DNA of 64,000 nucleotides from Stenocarpella maydis (lineage: Eukaryota > Ascomycota > Sordariomycetes > Diaporthales > Diaporthaceae). Within the stretch, counting starts at the first letter, position 1; the number at the start of each line of letters is the position of its first letter. The position numbers and the translations under genes are program-made. The notes beneath the pieces are model-generated. The model was not told the DNA's origin and did no database searches. It saw only the letters and a list, made by a program, of their open reading frames with translations. The DNA lies in assembly GCA_002270565.1 (NCBI GenBank), contig NQMI01000095.1, positions 1 to 64,000 of the forward strand. Reading direction: 5' to 3'. This document shows positions 47,780-58,475 of the stretch, in pieces.

Positions 47780-48906
47780 TTTCAGTAAGGATGTTGATAA
47801 GGTTGAGAGGGCAAAGACAAGGGAAGGGCACCAGAGGACACAGTCACAGAGGCAGGCTTTTGTTGATACGAAGCTTGTCGAAGGACAAGTAAGCCACGGC
47901 CAGTTTTGAACTTAAATCTAAGGCTCCTTCTCACTGATTGGGAAGCTAGGGGACAGCAGGTGCCGGCGCATGAGGCCCACAGCCGACTGACGACCTCTGC
48001 ACCCGACTGTGATGGTGCATATTTACGGGGCAGATGCTGAGATCTCTCGTAGAAACGTCAGTTAACGTCGAGAGCCCCCTCCCCCGCCCCCCCACTGCGT
48101 TTCCGCAGCCCCATTTGTCGTCGGGACGACGCATCACGAGGCGGCGAGCCCGACGAGATGAAGACATCCTGAGAGCACTGGGCCGCGTTCTGGACCTTGA
48201 GCAATGGCTTGATCCTGGTTACGTCGCCGCAGACTATGAGGCTCATGATCTGTCTGCGTAAAAATGCGCGTCAGGGGAGGCAAGCAAACCCTTGACTGAT
48301 GCGGTACGGCTTAGGAGCTAATCATGGTTTCTCCTCGCGTCGGCTCGCATGTCGTCGGCTCGGCTTTGCAAGGGCACGAGGGCAGGCTTGTGGGCCAGGC
48401 CTCCACAGCTCTAGCTCGTCCGACGTTCCCCATGGGATTGAGGGCAATCCTTCCCCGGACCCCAGAATCAAGGAGAGATGGACTGGTTGAGATGATCCAC
48501 CCCGGCAGAAGCCTCTTCCTCAGGCGGTGCGTGGGGTCGGGTTGAGAGCCAGCTGGATGCTGAGATATGACGAGGGATGCTGGGGCTGGGGAAGCGCGAG
48601 GAAGCCAGCCAGGCTCGCATACCCGTCTGTACCCTGCAGTCAAGGGTAGCATTTCGAACGCAGAGACGCCTTCGTAACGAGTTCCGTATCTTGAACGTGA
48701 CTAGAACCCCTGGCTTCTAGCATCAATGCTTACCAGTCTCCCGGGACTGACCCGAGTGTGGAGCACTGTCGACTGATGATACTAAAAGGATCGTGCCCTC
48801 TGTCTCTTCTCACTTGCACCTCCTGTTCCCCTGGTCGTCACCCGGAGGTCCAAGACTCCTAGAGAAGGCCCCGAAACCCAGAACGCCAACTGTACAATCC
48901 AGAGTC
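47780..48906. promoter_or_regulatory. Shared intergenic region of aldolase and transporter genes
   Basis: 1.13 kb between the two divergent start codons. It is GC-balanced, with a C-rich run at about 48076-48091 and no coding frame of note. It presumably holds both promoters, possibly co-regulated. I did not find a clear palindromic binding site for the quinate or galacturonate activators. Confidence 0.4.
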
Positions 48907-51039
48907 ATGGGAGGCTTCCGCGCAGTCGAGGATCGGCCGACGCCCAAGGAGGTCTACAACTGGCGGCTGTATCTCGAGGCCTCCGTCATCTCGTTCGGCT
49001 CGCTGCTGTAAGTCGCCCGCGTATGCAGCCCTCCTCTGCTTGCTGCTTCTCACTCTCGAACGCGGCAGGTTTGGCTACGACTCGGCCTTCATCGGAACCA
49101 CGATTGCCAGGGATAGCTTCAAGCGAGATTTCCACATAACGGATTCCGTGGCCAACAGCATCTCTAGCAATATCACCTCTGCGTTCCAGGCCGGGGCTTT
49201 CTTTGGCGCCATCTTCTGCTTCTTGATCACGGAGCGGGTCGGAAGAAAATGGGCATTGGAAGTTAGCTCAGTCATCTTCGTTGTCGGTGCGGCCCTGATG
49301 ACTGCGGCCACCAGCCAGCTTTCCTATATTTGTGAGTTCTCTACACTTCTTACATGTCTGTGACCCAGGCGATATTGCAGTCACCTCGTCACCTCTGAAC
49401 TACGCAATACTTGCGAATCCTCCCCTCCCCTCCATGAGCCACTTTCCCCCTATTGTTCTCCTCCCTCGGTCCACCGTCCTCCACCATCCGCAGACGCTGA
49501 CAACAGTTAGATGCTGGTCGTGTTCTCACGGGAGTCGGGTGCGGGATTATCACAGCGACTGTCCCTAGCTATATCGCCGAGTTGTCAGTTCCGTCCATCC
49601 GGGGTATCCTTACCGGTCTGTTCGAGATCGTCTACCAGGGCGGGTCGGTCCTAGGGTTCTGGATCAACTATGGCATCACAAAGAACATGGACTCGTCCAG
49701 CGCAGCAAGCTGGCGGATCCCCATGGCAGTCCAGCTGATACCGGCCGGGCTCCTGCTGGGCGGTGGCCTGCTCCTTCACGAGAGCCCCCTATGGCTCATG
49801 CGGAACGACAAGGAGGAGCAGGTCTTCAAGAACCTGCAGTACCTCCGGCAGCTCGCCCCCGAGCATCCGTGTTGGTTCCCTCGCTTACCCGCGGCGGCGG
49901 CGGATACTTGCTGACCATACCTAGACATACAAGAAGAAGTGCAGATGATGCGGGACAGGCTCGCGGAGGAGGCCGCCATCTCCGGGAAGTACGGCAGCGG
50001 CCGGTGGGCCTTCTTCCGCGGCGCCATGAGTGAGCTCAGCCGCAAGGGAATGAGAAACCGCGTGTGGCTCATCTTCTGCGCCTTTGCTCTTCAGAACTTT
50101 GCTGGCGCCGGAGCTATCAACTACTACTCCCCGACCTTGTTTGGCTCACTGGGCATCACGGATGTCACGCTGTATACCGGCATATATGGGCTGGTAAAAG
50201 GTCCGACCCTCCCGGCCCCAGCTTCTATGCTCGAGTGACTGATCCGTGTCGCCAGCCATTGCCTCCCTGATCTTCTACATCTTCCTCATCGACATGTGGG
50301 GTCGCCGTGTCCCCACCATTGTCTCGTCACTCGGGTGCTCTCTATGTCTTTGGTATATTGGTGCATACGTCAAGATTGGCCACCCGGCAGACATCATCAA
50401 GGCGGGCAAAGTGCTGTCCACGTCAACAGCTGCTGGTGGTCAGGCCGCGACAGCACTCATCATGATATACTCCGTGTTGTGAGTGTCACGTTTCACGTTA
50501 TTGTAGGATGTCGCGGGCAACCAGAACTGACCGCCACACGCACAGCTGGTCCTTCGGCCTCAATGGAATCCCATGGATTGTCTCAGCTGAGATATTCCCT
50601 GGCGCGCTGCGTACAATCACTGGAACCTGGACTGCCTGCTGCAACTGGTCAGTATATCGCTTTGGTCCCAAGCATAATACTGGATAAAATGTCTAAAGGC
50701 AACCCAATCAGGCTCACGCAATTTATCATCACCAAATCGCTACCTTATATCTTCACGGCAATGGGCTACGGTACTTGGTTCTTCTTTGGCACCTGGTTGC
50801 TGATCGCCATGGCGTGGGCCTTCTTCTTCTTGCCCGAGACCAAGGGTGTCTCCATTGACCAGATGGACCTCCTCTTGTACGTCAGCAATCGCTTTTCCCC
50901 TGATCTAAAGCTAACGTTTCTGTTTGGTAGTGGCTACGAGGGTGCCAGACGAGGCATGCCTTTTAAAGAAGACACAGTCCGGCCGTCGGCTGACGCGAAG
51001 GACAAGGCGGTCGAGAGCGAGCATGCGGAGGAGCTGTAG
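48907..51039 (+). CDS. MFS sugar porter, quinate-permease-like
   Basis: Eight exons (48907-49007, 49069-49331, 49511-49870, 49925-50200, 50256-50478, 50546-50647, 50712-50876, 50931-51039) join in phase to 532 residues, the family length. The N-terminus VEDRPTPKEVYNWRLYLEA and GYDSAFIGTT closely resemble fungal quinate permeases (QutD/Qa-y). Sugar-porter motifs are visible: GRKWALE after TM2-3, GRVLTGVGCG, ESPLWL before the central loop, NYYSPTLFGSLG in TM7, DMWGRR, and PETKG after TM12. Twelve transmembrane segments are expected in the plasma membrane. Introns are 54-179 nt; the fourth has a non-standard GTCCGA donor, chosen because it alone restores VKAIASLIF. Divergence from the aldolase gene suggests uptake and cleavage of a sugar acid or related polyol acid. 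Substrate not proven. Confidence 0.87.
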
Positions 51040-52125
51040 TGTGATCCAAAATCCGATTCCGCCTTTACTACCAGGAAACTCTGCCTAGCGGTGCCAGCGG
51101 GGAGTCCAAGCCGAAGGATTCTTGCTATACCAGATGGTCAATAATTTCAGCCGAAGCGCTCTCTGCGTTTAATAAACGTCTGAGCTGTCCTGAGGGATGA
51201 ACAGCCCACAACTTTAGCTGCCACTTGCCTATACTGCCCTTTCTTTTTGTCCATCGGTATTGATGCTCCAGAGTCAACTTGTCTTGAACTGTGAAGATCT
51301 GCCGTCTTGAAGTGAAAGAGCCACGTGACACTGTCATAGAGGCCCTGGAGAACGACGATGGTAGAAACGCACTCGGATACTGGGCCATTGTAGCTGAGAT
51401 CCATGAGTTGTTACAGGAGAAGAAATACGCAAGGTATATATCGAGCTATATCAGATCATAGTACGTACTGCCGGGAGTTGGTTCGGCAGTCCAAGGTATG
51501 GACTTGGCAGATTCGGCTGGACGTTTGAGAAGGTTCGCAGTCAGGGAGCGTCCGCCACGGCCGTCACTGAGCCCCCGAATGGATCCTGGTGGGAACGAGC
51601 ATCGCATCTGGGGGAACCAGGGCAGGGCTAGAACTTTGGTAAGCCGCAGATTGGCTTAACTCTATGGCCCACCGGATCCCCAAGTACCTCCAGGCCCTCT
51701 AGGTCCCCAGGTATAGGTTTGAACACGGGGACCTATAGTATCTTTGAGGCCCTGCGGTTCTGTGATAAAAAAAAAAAAAAGTCAGGACGTAACGAATACA
51801 GGCACTATGTGAATGGTGCCAGTGTTGCTCTTGTATTGCAATGGCCCAATATCAGGGCAACACCTTGTAGCGCAGAAGGGATACAGGAGACAGGTGATTC
51901 GTATAAGTCAGTCCTAATATCAGGAGGCAATCAGCGGGTGATAAGACAGACAATAAGACGTCCCCCCGTGGCATTATGCTGGTATCATGGTATAGAAATC
52001 AAACCCAAACGCCCCTCACGTCCCACCACGGCCACCTCTGAGATTAGTAGTAAAAACAAGCTCTCGGCCCTGCATAAGCACAAGCAGCTGTTGCCCTGTA
52101 TGTGCAACAAGGGCGTCCCCGCCAC
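51040..52125. other. Intergenic, no recognised gene
   Basis: No protein-family frame. An A-run lies at 51767-51780. The right end is the 3' flank of the yippee gene. Confidence 0.4.
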
Positions 52126-53303
52126 CTAGCGACGGCCTCCAGCCCTCTTCGCAGCGCTGGTGTGGCCACCGCTCCCGCCGACCTTGGAGCCGCGCCGCCG
52201 GGCAACAGTTGCGGCGTCCCAGGTGCCTGCGAAGATGTCCTCACACTCGTCCTCGTCCTCCGAGTCGAACACGACCTCAGCGTCGCTCTCGGCCGGGCTC
52301 CCGTCCCCTTCGTCGTCCTCGCCGAGGTCACCACCGCCACCGGCCCCCTCAGAACTACAGCTCACCTTGCGCCTGCCCCCGGGCCCGGAGGCCCTCCTCC
52401 CGCCGGCGCCGAAGGACTCGGCCGGCGCCGAGGACGAGTAAAAGTGGGCCCTCGGCCCGCCGTCCTCATCAGGGCCGGCGGCCGCGGCGTCCTCCCAGGT
52501 GCGGTGCAGGGCGACCCTCTCGGTCTCGAGTATGAACTTGCCGACCTTGTACTTCTGCGACTGCTCCCTGGCGTCGACGTACTTCCAGCCGATCTTGACG
52601 CCACACGTCGCGCACATGATGTCGGCCACGACGTGCATCCCCGTGACGAGGCTGCGCTTCTCGGGCGACCCGACGGTCACGTTGACGAGGTTGGCGCCGT
52701 CGCGCGCGAGCGAGCTGTACGAGCTGGGGTTGGCCCGCGGGGGGGCGGCGGCGAGGCCGGGGAGCACGAGGACGCGGGGCCACCGCCGAGGAGGAGGGGC
52801 GGACCCGGGCAGGACGGGGTCGAGGACGGCAGGGGCGGGGAGACGAGCAGGGCGCGGCCGTGGCGGCCCGTGAAGCCCTTGGAGACGATCTGCAGCCCGT
52901 AGGCGACGTCTGTGCCGCAGGTGGTACAGCGCAGGACGTCCGGGAGGGGCCGAGATAGCCGGCCGCGGTCTGAGTTGCGGCGCGCCCGGGGTTGTTGCTG
53001 ATGGGGTGCCCGGGACGACGGTTTGTCGCCGGCGACTAGGAAGGAGGGAGTCTCGACGCCCGGGATGCTCGTGGTAGGGGAAGACAGCAGACGGTCGACA
53101 GAGCTGGCAGAGGTGGGCGAGCTGCTTAGCGAGGGGACATCATTGCTGGGCGCGGTGGAGACGGTTGTGACCGAGCTCTGGCGGCGGCGGAAGAAGGGGA
53201 TCTTGAGGCTTGGGAGGAGGTAGGTCGCAAACAGAGGCCCAGTGTCGGCCTTTGGGCTCTGAGTGCTGGTGCTGTTGCTGTTGCTACTTCGGAAGACGTT
53301 CAT
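52126..53303 (-). CDS. Yippee-family zinc-binding protein, with apparent frameshift
   Basis: The ATG at 53303 opens a Ser/Pro-rich N-terminal region, then the first yippee zinc pair LRCTTCGTDVAYGLQIVSKG. The second half, in another frame, contains NLVNVTVGSPEKRSLVTGMH and the diagnostic VADIMCATCGVKIGWKYVDA followed by EQSQKYKVGKFILE, so the zinc-binding CxxC...CxxC fold is complete if the frames are joined. A disordered acidic tail with EDEDECEDIFAGTWD and a basic end follow. The frames differ by one base, and a run of seven C (52739-52745, G on the plus strand) lies where the switch is needed. No GTANGT/AG pair fits well in this GC-rich part. A one-base assembly error or a real frameshift is likelier than an intron. 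Yippee proteins fold like cereblon/Mis18 zinc domains; cellular role unknown. Confidence 0.75.
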
Positions 53304-54289
53304 CGTGGTGCTGCTCGCCCTGGAGCCCGCTCTGTCTCTTGATCAAGGTGGGCTGATGGATCAGAGCGATAGGGGGCATACAGCACAGCACAGTACTGCT
53401 CTAGTTCGGCACGGCACGGCGTGCAGGTCTCTTCCGAGGATGTGCCTGTTCTGGAGTCGAAGGGAGGAGGCTCGACACAGAAAGTAGAACACTGGATCGG
53501 GATGGGGTCGAAGAGTCGACTGGTGGTGGACTGGTCACGGCAGATGGCAGGTGGCACACGGCATCGGCGAGGTCGGAAGTCAGTGCACAGCAGTGCACAG
53601 CAGAGCACAGCAGAGCACAGCAGAGCACAGCAGAGCACAGCAGAGCACAGCAGAGCACAGCAGAGCACAGCAGAGCAGAAAAGACAGGAGAGGCCCGGCT
53701 GGTCATCAGACAGTCATCCGCACGGCGGAGCGCGGGTGGTGATGAAGTCACGGACCAGGTGCGCCATGAGGGGCTGGATGCAACCACTACATACCTCCGT
53801 ACTACGGAGGTAATAAGTGTCTACTTGAGTACCTACTTGAGCAAGTACCTACACTGCCTAGGCACCTGGCTAAGTACCTCCTTCCTTGGATTGCCAGTAC
53901 AGAAAGCTTAGCAGAGCCCCACCCGAGTTGACCTGCCTCGTCTCGTCTCCCGCCCGCGCTTGGGGCGGCACAGCTGCAGCCTGCAGGCCTATCACGGCCT
54001 GACACAAACCTTTACTGCGGTGGACTACTGAATGCAAGCCGGCATTCCCTTGTGTTGTTTGCTGGTGATGGGGACCTCGGGCTGCGAGTACCAAGAGGCT
54101 CTCTCGCCTGCTTATCGCGGGCAAGCTGATAAACAGCCGAGGTGCCCATGTGATGCACTGACGGTGACGGCGAGATGGCACCATGCTCCAGATCCAGCTA
54201 ATAGCAACTGTGGCCTGACAAGGAGCGACACGGGACACAACCGCTGGGCAACCAGCCCTCATCTGCCAGTCCGCCCATCGAGCCCCCAA
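53304..54289. other. Upstream region of yippee gene
   Basis: Contains a tandem repeat (listed) and, at about 53795-53875, a run of TACCTACTTGAG-type imperfect repeats and short inverted repeats. No gene seen up to the inverted repeat at 54290. Confidence 0.5.
53579..53684. repeat. 10-bp tandem repeat (AGCACAGCAG), about 10 copies
   Basis: A 10-bp unit AGCACAGCAG is repeated about ten times, the first copies variant (GTGCACAGCA). It lies about 280 bp upstream of the yippee ATG. Both strands stay open, giving artificial ORFs such as repeated AQQSTAEHSR or LCCALLCSAV peptides. Confidence 0.9.
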
Positions 54290-54336
54290 TATGGTGCGCG
54301 ACAGGGGCAACTTTCCAAAAACCCCAAAAACCCTTA
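54290..54336 (+). repeat. Left terminal inverted repeat, 47 bp
   Basis: Starts TATGGTGCGCGACAGGGGC and ends AAACCCTTA. Every base matches the inverted copy at 58476-58522. Similarity fades beyond it into CACCCAC-type subterminal sequence. Confidence 0.9.
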
Positions 54337-54783
54337 GAACCACACCCACCTGATCAGACCCCTAAGGTCGTCTAAAGGTATATGCAATCGAAATCCCCTG
54401 TATAGTCATTAGCAAGCCTGTGGAGAAACTAGCCAATGAGAGCACTAGAAATACTAGCGCGCCCCACCCACCGCTAGAGTCAAATAGCTGGATCTGTACA
54501 TAACTACCCTGCCTTCCCCTGCTTCTCCCTCTCGTTCTACTCTTCTCTCTTTTCATTCACCTACTACCTATACCATTATTTATAATGCCACAACCATCAA
54601 TCAACCTTAATCCATATCATCTATGGATTATAATAAAATTTAAGATTAAATACCTATATCTACTATTACTTTTCTAAGCTTAAATAGCTCTATAATGTCT
54701 CTATATAGAAATCTATATTATATGCTTATCTAAAGAAGCATTCAATTAAACTTCCATAGGGCTCAATAATTAACTCTCCTGAT

Positions 54784-55720
54784 TTACGGTAGCGAATTGC
54801 GATACTCTACTTTGAATTAGGGTTATCTGATGTATAAATCCTTTAGTACTTGATAATGAAGGAAAATCGGGTTGTAACACTGCATGGTGTTGAACGTATT
54901 TGAAAACAACTCAATATTATCCGACGGCGCAATCCAGAAGAAGCTGAATATGCGTGCAGCTATCTATAGCAGTTTTTTGAGGCTGAATAGTATGAAGAAA
55001 ACCTTGTAGTGGGTATTGGAAGAAACATGCTATATGTATACCTTTGACAACATATGGTTGATATCCCCCGGGATATCCTTACTAATATTTACCTAATATT
55101 CCACCTGGACGGCCTTGAACATCATTGTTTAAAGGCATATAGACATTGAGGTGGTTGGATATGCTTTAGCCCTAACTTTATATGGTCTATTGATGGATAT
55201 ATGAAGCTATCTATATATGGAATTGAGTGTTATGCTGGGATTAATGTATATTTAAGATTCATTATGTGGTTTTATTGTAGTATTTCCGCTACTATAGCCC
55301 GGATTATACTTATATAGTATATTAAGATGGTCGAACAGTATTAGTATATCTCTCTACTGATGCGTGCAGACCGTGGCAGGGAGACTGGTCTTATTGCTGG
55401 TGTATATTATTACTTATTATGAAATTCCGACCTTGCACAGAGACCTTAATGTTTACATATAATCCCACAACTATAACATTACCAATCAATAATATTCAGT
55501 AATTGATAACTTCCAATTCATCCTATTCAGATATTATTAACTATAAATATAACCTCTAATCAGGCAGTACTACCTGATAATATATGATCAGACCTAACCT
55601 TTTATAAGTGTTAGTTATATAAGAAAAGTATATATAATGTTAAGATTGAATGTTAATGGGGAAGCCTATGTGAAGGGCGTGCTAAGTTCTGGTTAGTATG
55701 TATAAGTCTAATATATATTA
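54784..55720 (+). pseudogene. Integrase-type DDE transposase, RIP-decayed
   Basis: One frame can be followed from 54784 to about 55720 without indels. Its N-terminal part is helical and HTH-like (RIAILYFELGLSDV, HGVERI, KQLNIIRRRNPEEAEY), then GRNMLYVYL and VDIPRDILTNIY. The catalytic core reads PNFIWSIDGYMKLSIYGIEC and YAGINVYLRFIMWFY (first Asp codon at 55192), MRADRGRETGLIAG (second Asp at 55369) and KIEC followed by WGSLCEGRAKFW (candidate Glu at 55648). This matches the integrase core proteins of fungal genomes. Stops are TAG/TAA/TGA where Gln, Trp or Arg fit. Asp-Glu spacing is 93 codons and the stretch 55430-55590 is very stop-rich, so an intron there is likely. About 110 further codons downstream to 56060 may be its C-terminus. 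Confidence 0.75.
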
Positions 55721-56112
55721 TATATTTATATTATACTAATGATTATAGATGTACTTTGAATAACTTGAAGAATCAGGACTATAGGATAAGCACAACCTTG
55801 CACACCGTATTGCATTACTCTATATATACTTACTATGAATTCGGTATGAGTTTGCCCAGTTTGTATGGCTCTGGAATGCTTATCCCATTTGCAAACAAAA
55901 CGGTTGTCCACACGTTGTCCCTGGAAAGCCATGGGTTCTCTATTATCTACCCAATACAGATAAGGTCAAGGATTATAGGTGCCCTATACCAGAATCCATA
56001 CTCTAAGAACTCCTTAATATTATTGAATAAGATAGTATTAACTTGGATGCTTATCTCCTAGCAGAAACAGCCTTGATCTGTGATAATATTATACAGTTAG
56101 TTGGAGGAATAC

Positions 56113-56735
56113 TGTTAAACGGAACCGCTCAGCAGGGCGTTGGCACTTCCTGCAAGGAGTTACCCTAGACTTCTTGTAAGGAGTTACCCTAGACTTCTTG
56201 TAAGGAGTTACCCTAGACTTTCTAGTAAGGAGTTACCCTAGACTTCTTGCGAGTCAGGCGATTTTCGCTGAGGTACGCCCAGTGCGTGCGCGACGCAAGA
56301 TGAGTTTGGTGGCCGTGAGTCGATTATTTGGCCTGCATTTGCACCTTAATTTAGACCTCTGCATTACCTTTATTTCTTACCCAAAAGTTATATAACTTAG
56401 TGCATTAGATAGCCTTGATTTCTGAAGTTTAAATGTACTTAATTTGGGCATTACAGGGCTATGGTTGGCTGGTGGCTTGGAACCAAAGATGGTGTGTTGG
56501 AAGGGCGAATTCTCCGGCATTTGCAAATTTGCACCAGAGCCTACCGCAGCGTGCCCAGGGTGTGAGACGACGGGTCGGAGGGTATATAAGGAGGGCTTAC
56601 AGAAGCCCAACTTAATTCAATACAAAGTTGTCCAGACCATTGTCAATCGTCCCAATTCGCCTCAGAGCACCGCACTGCGACCCTGCCGAAACACACGCTG
56701 AACTGAATGCTATTTTATAGCACATATTCATCAGA
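56113..56735 (+). repeat. Solo LTR, copy B, with 5-bp target duplication
   Basis: 623 bp from TGTTAAACGG to TTCATCAGA, flanked on both sides by AATAC (56108-56112 and 56736-56740). It is nearly identical to 42787-43363 but has four instead of three copies of the internal 24-bp repeat (core AAGGAGTTACCCTAGACTT). A TATATAAGG motif near 56583 and downstream C/A-rich sequence fit an LTR promoter. With no internal region beside it and a perfect duplication, it is a solo LTR. It inserted between the two genes of the integrase element. Confidence 0.85.
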
Positions 56736-57251
56736 AATACCTAATTAGCTTACTGCTGATACTTAAAGTATACCATTTATATATTAGCATGAGATGTTAA
56801 AGGTTTATCTCTAAGAGTATATTAATGATAATATAGAGCCAAGGCTTGGTCTATTAAAATCACCAATAGGTAGCCTTGTACATCTTCATACATAGCTATC
56901 TAAGAGGGGAGTTAATATTAATCAGCTTGATATGGAATTAGACATAAAAATAAACATTAATATTATATAGCTAGAGTCATTCACTACTATACATTAGTAA
57001 GATCATATAATCCATCTTTATCTTATACTCCAAGGCTATCCTCAACTCCTAATTCCTATGATCCATCCTCACTAGATACTCTAGCTATATTATCATATCC
57101 TAGATCCTGTAATCGGGCAACCCTACGTATATTCATTAAAAAACAAACTTGTAAAGACGGTATAAACTATACACGTTTGCGCTTCTTTAATTGACCCTAA
57201 AAAGAGTTATTAGTATATTATATATATAAGATATATATAGTAACTTACTAC

Positions 57252-58265
57252 TTATTCCTCCTTAATAGGTAATTGCTTTTGATCAGCTGAATTTAATGTG
57301 TCCTCTGCCTTGGATAGACTTGAGCTACCTTGAATATCATCTTGTTTAATAATCTTTAAGTTACTAGGCCCCTGATTACCCAAGGTCTCCTCCTTAACCT
57401 GTATTTCTCTCTTGATAGGTATATTCAGAGTTTATTCTCCTAGCTCCTTATTGTTTTCATATTATATAGGTTGTATCTTAATTATATGTTTCTTCCCCTT
57501 CTTATTTACTATTGATTTATTATTAAATTCAACATGCTAATCTTATAGTAGTATGATTAGGTATCTTTCCTTATTATTATCCTTAGTCTTCCTTACTCTA
57601 AGTGTAGTCATAAGTGCACGAAGGGTTGTTATAGATTATACATCTGCAGCAAGCTCTATTACACCTGGACTATTACCAAGTGTAACCTGTTAAATAACCC
57701 TCCAGTCTTTTTTAAGGAGATCAGGCGTGATGTGGAGATATCGGAGTATTGCATCAATTAACGCCCTATGTAAGGAATATGGTTAGGTAAGTTCTAGTGG
57801 TGGGGTCTGATATTTATTATACTTAATAATTTGCATATAATTACAGATGATTAATCTACCAACCAGCCTTATTGTATACTCTCTAGAGTAGAGGGTGATA
57901 CTAATCTGAGCTGATAATGTATGTTTTGGCTTGCGTATCTCCCTTTCGCTTCGGTAGCAGTCTTGAATAGTAGTTTTGGTGCTGGATATAAGTGATTTAA
58001 TAGGATTTGGACCTGGAATAGTAAGGGCGGGTGTAGATCGGTTTTGTACATTCGTTGTCGTTGATATAGCGGTATGTGCAGCTGTGATAGTTGGTTGTTG
58101 AGGTTGTGGAGGTGTAATTAGGTTGATGACGTCTGGTAGGGGGAGATTACAGTTAGGGTAAAACTGCCAACGTGGGTGTGCAGCCTTTGTCTTAGCGTGC
58201 AGTTCGCGTGTAACTGGATAATTAGTTATAGCCCTAGGCGGTAGTGTGGGGGGTGCTATATTGAT
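57252..58265 (-). pseudogene. Unknown protein gene of the integrase element, RIP-decayed
   Basis: A minus-strand frame runs 338 codons from 58265 to TAA at 57252-57254 with no indel and seven internal stops, all TAA or TAG. It begins around APPTLPPRAITNYPVTRELH. It continues KAAHPRWQFYPNCNLPLPDV, a Pro/Gln/Thr-rich stretch (ITPPQPQQPTITAAH), SREYTIRLVGRL and LHITPDLLKKDWRVI, then GNSPGVIELAADV and LRALMTTLRVRKTKDNN, and ends with a Lys/Glu-rich tail (KREIQVKEET, SLSKAEDTL). The first part looks disordered, the middle globular, the tail charged. The frame seems to extend further upstream with two more such stops. No ATG is assigned. I do not recognise the family; convergence with the integrase gene inside one pair of inverted repeats suggests an accessory transposition protein. 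Confidence 0.6.
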
Positions 58266-58475
58266 CTAGAAAGGATTGATAATATATATTTAGATGTGTA
58301 TAGATCTTTTATGTTTAGAAAAGGGGAAAGGGAGAGATCAAAACTGTATAGCGGTGTACAGATTGTGCTCATTTAAAGTGAGGGGTTTAGGGATATATGT
58401 AAGTCCTTAAATATTGCATATTAGCTGAATAGATTAGATTGCAGGTGTTTGATTATAAATGTGGGTGTATGGGTA

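Noticed and set aside
53579..53684. CRISPR-like regular repeat
   Set aside because: Units are contiguous 10-mers without spacers, in a eukaryotic genome; a simple minisatellite.
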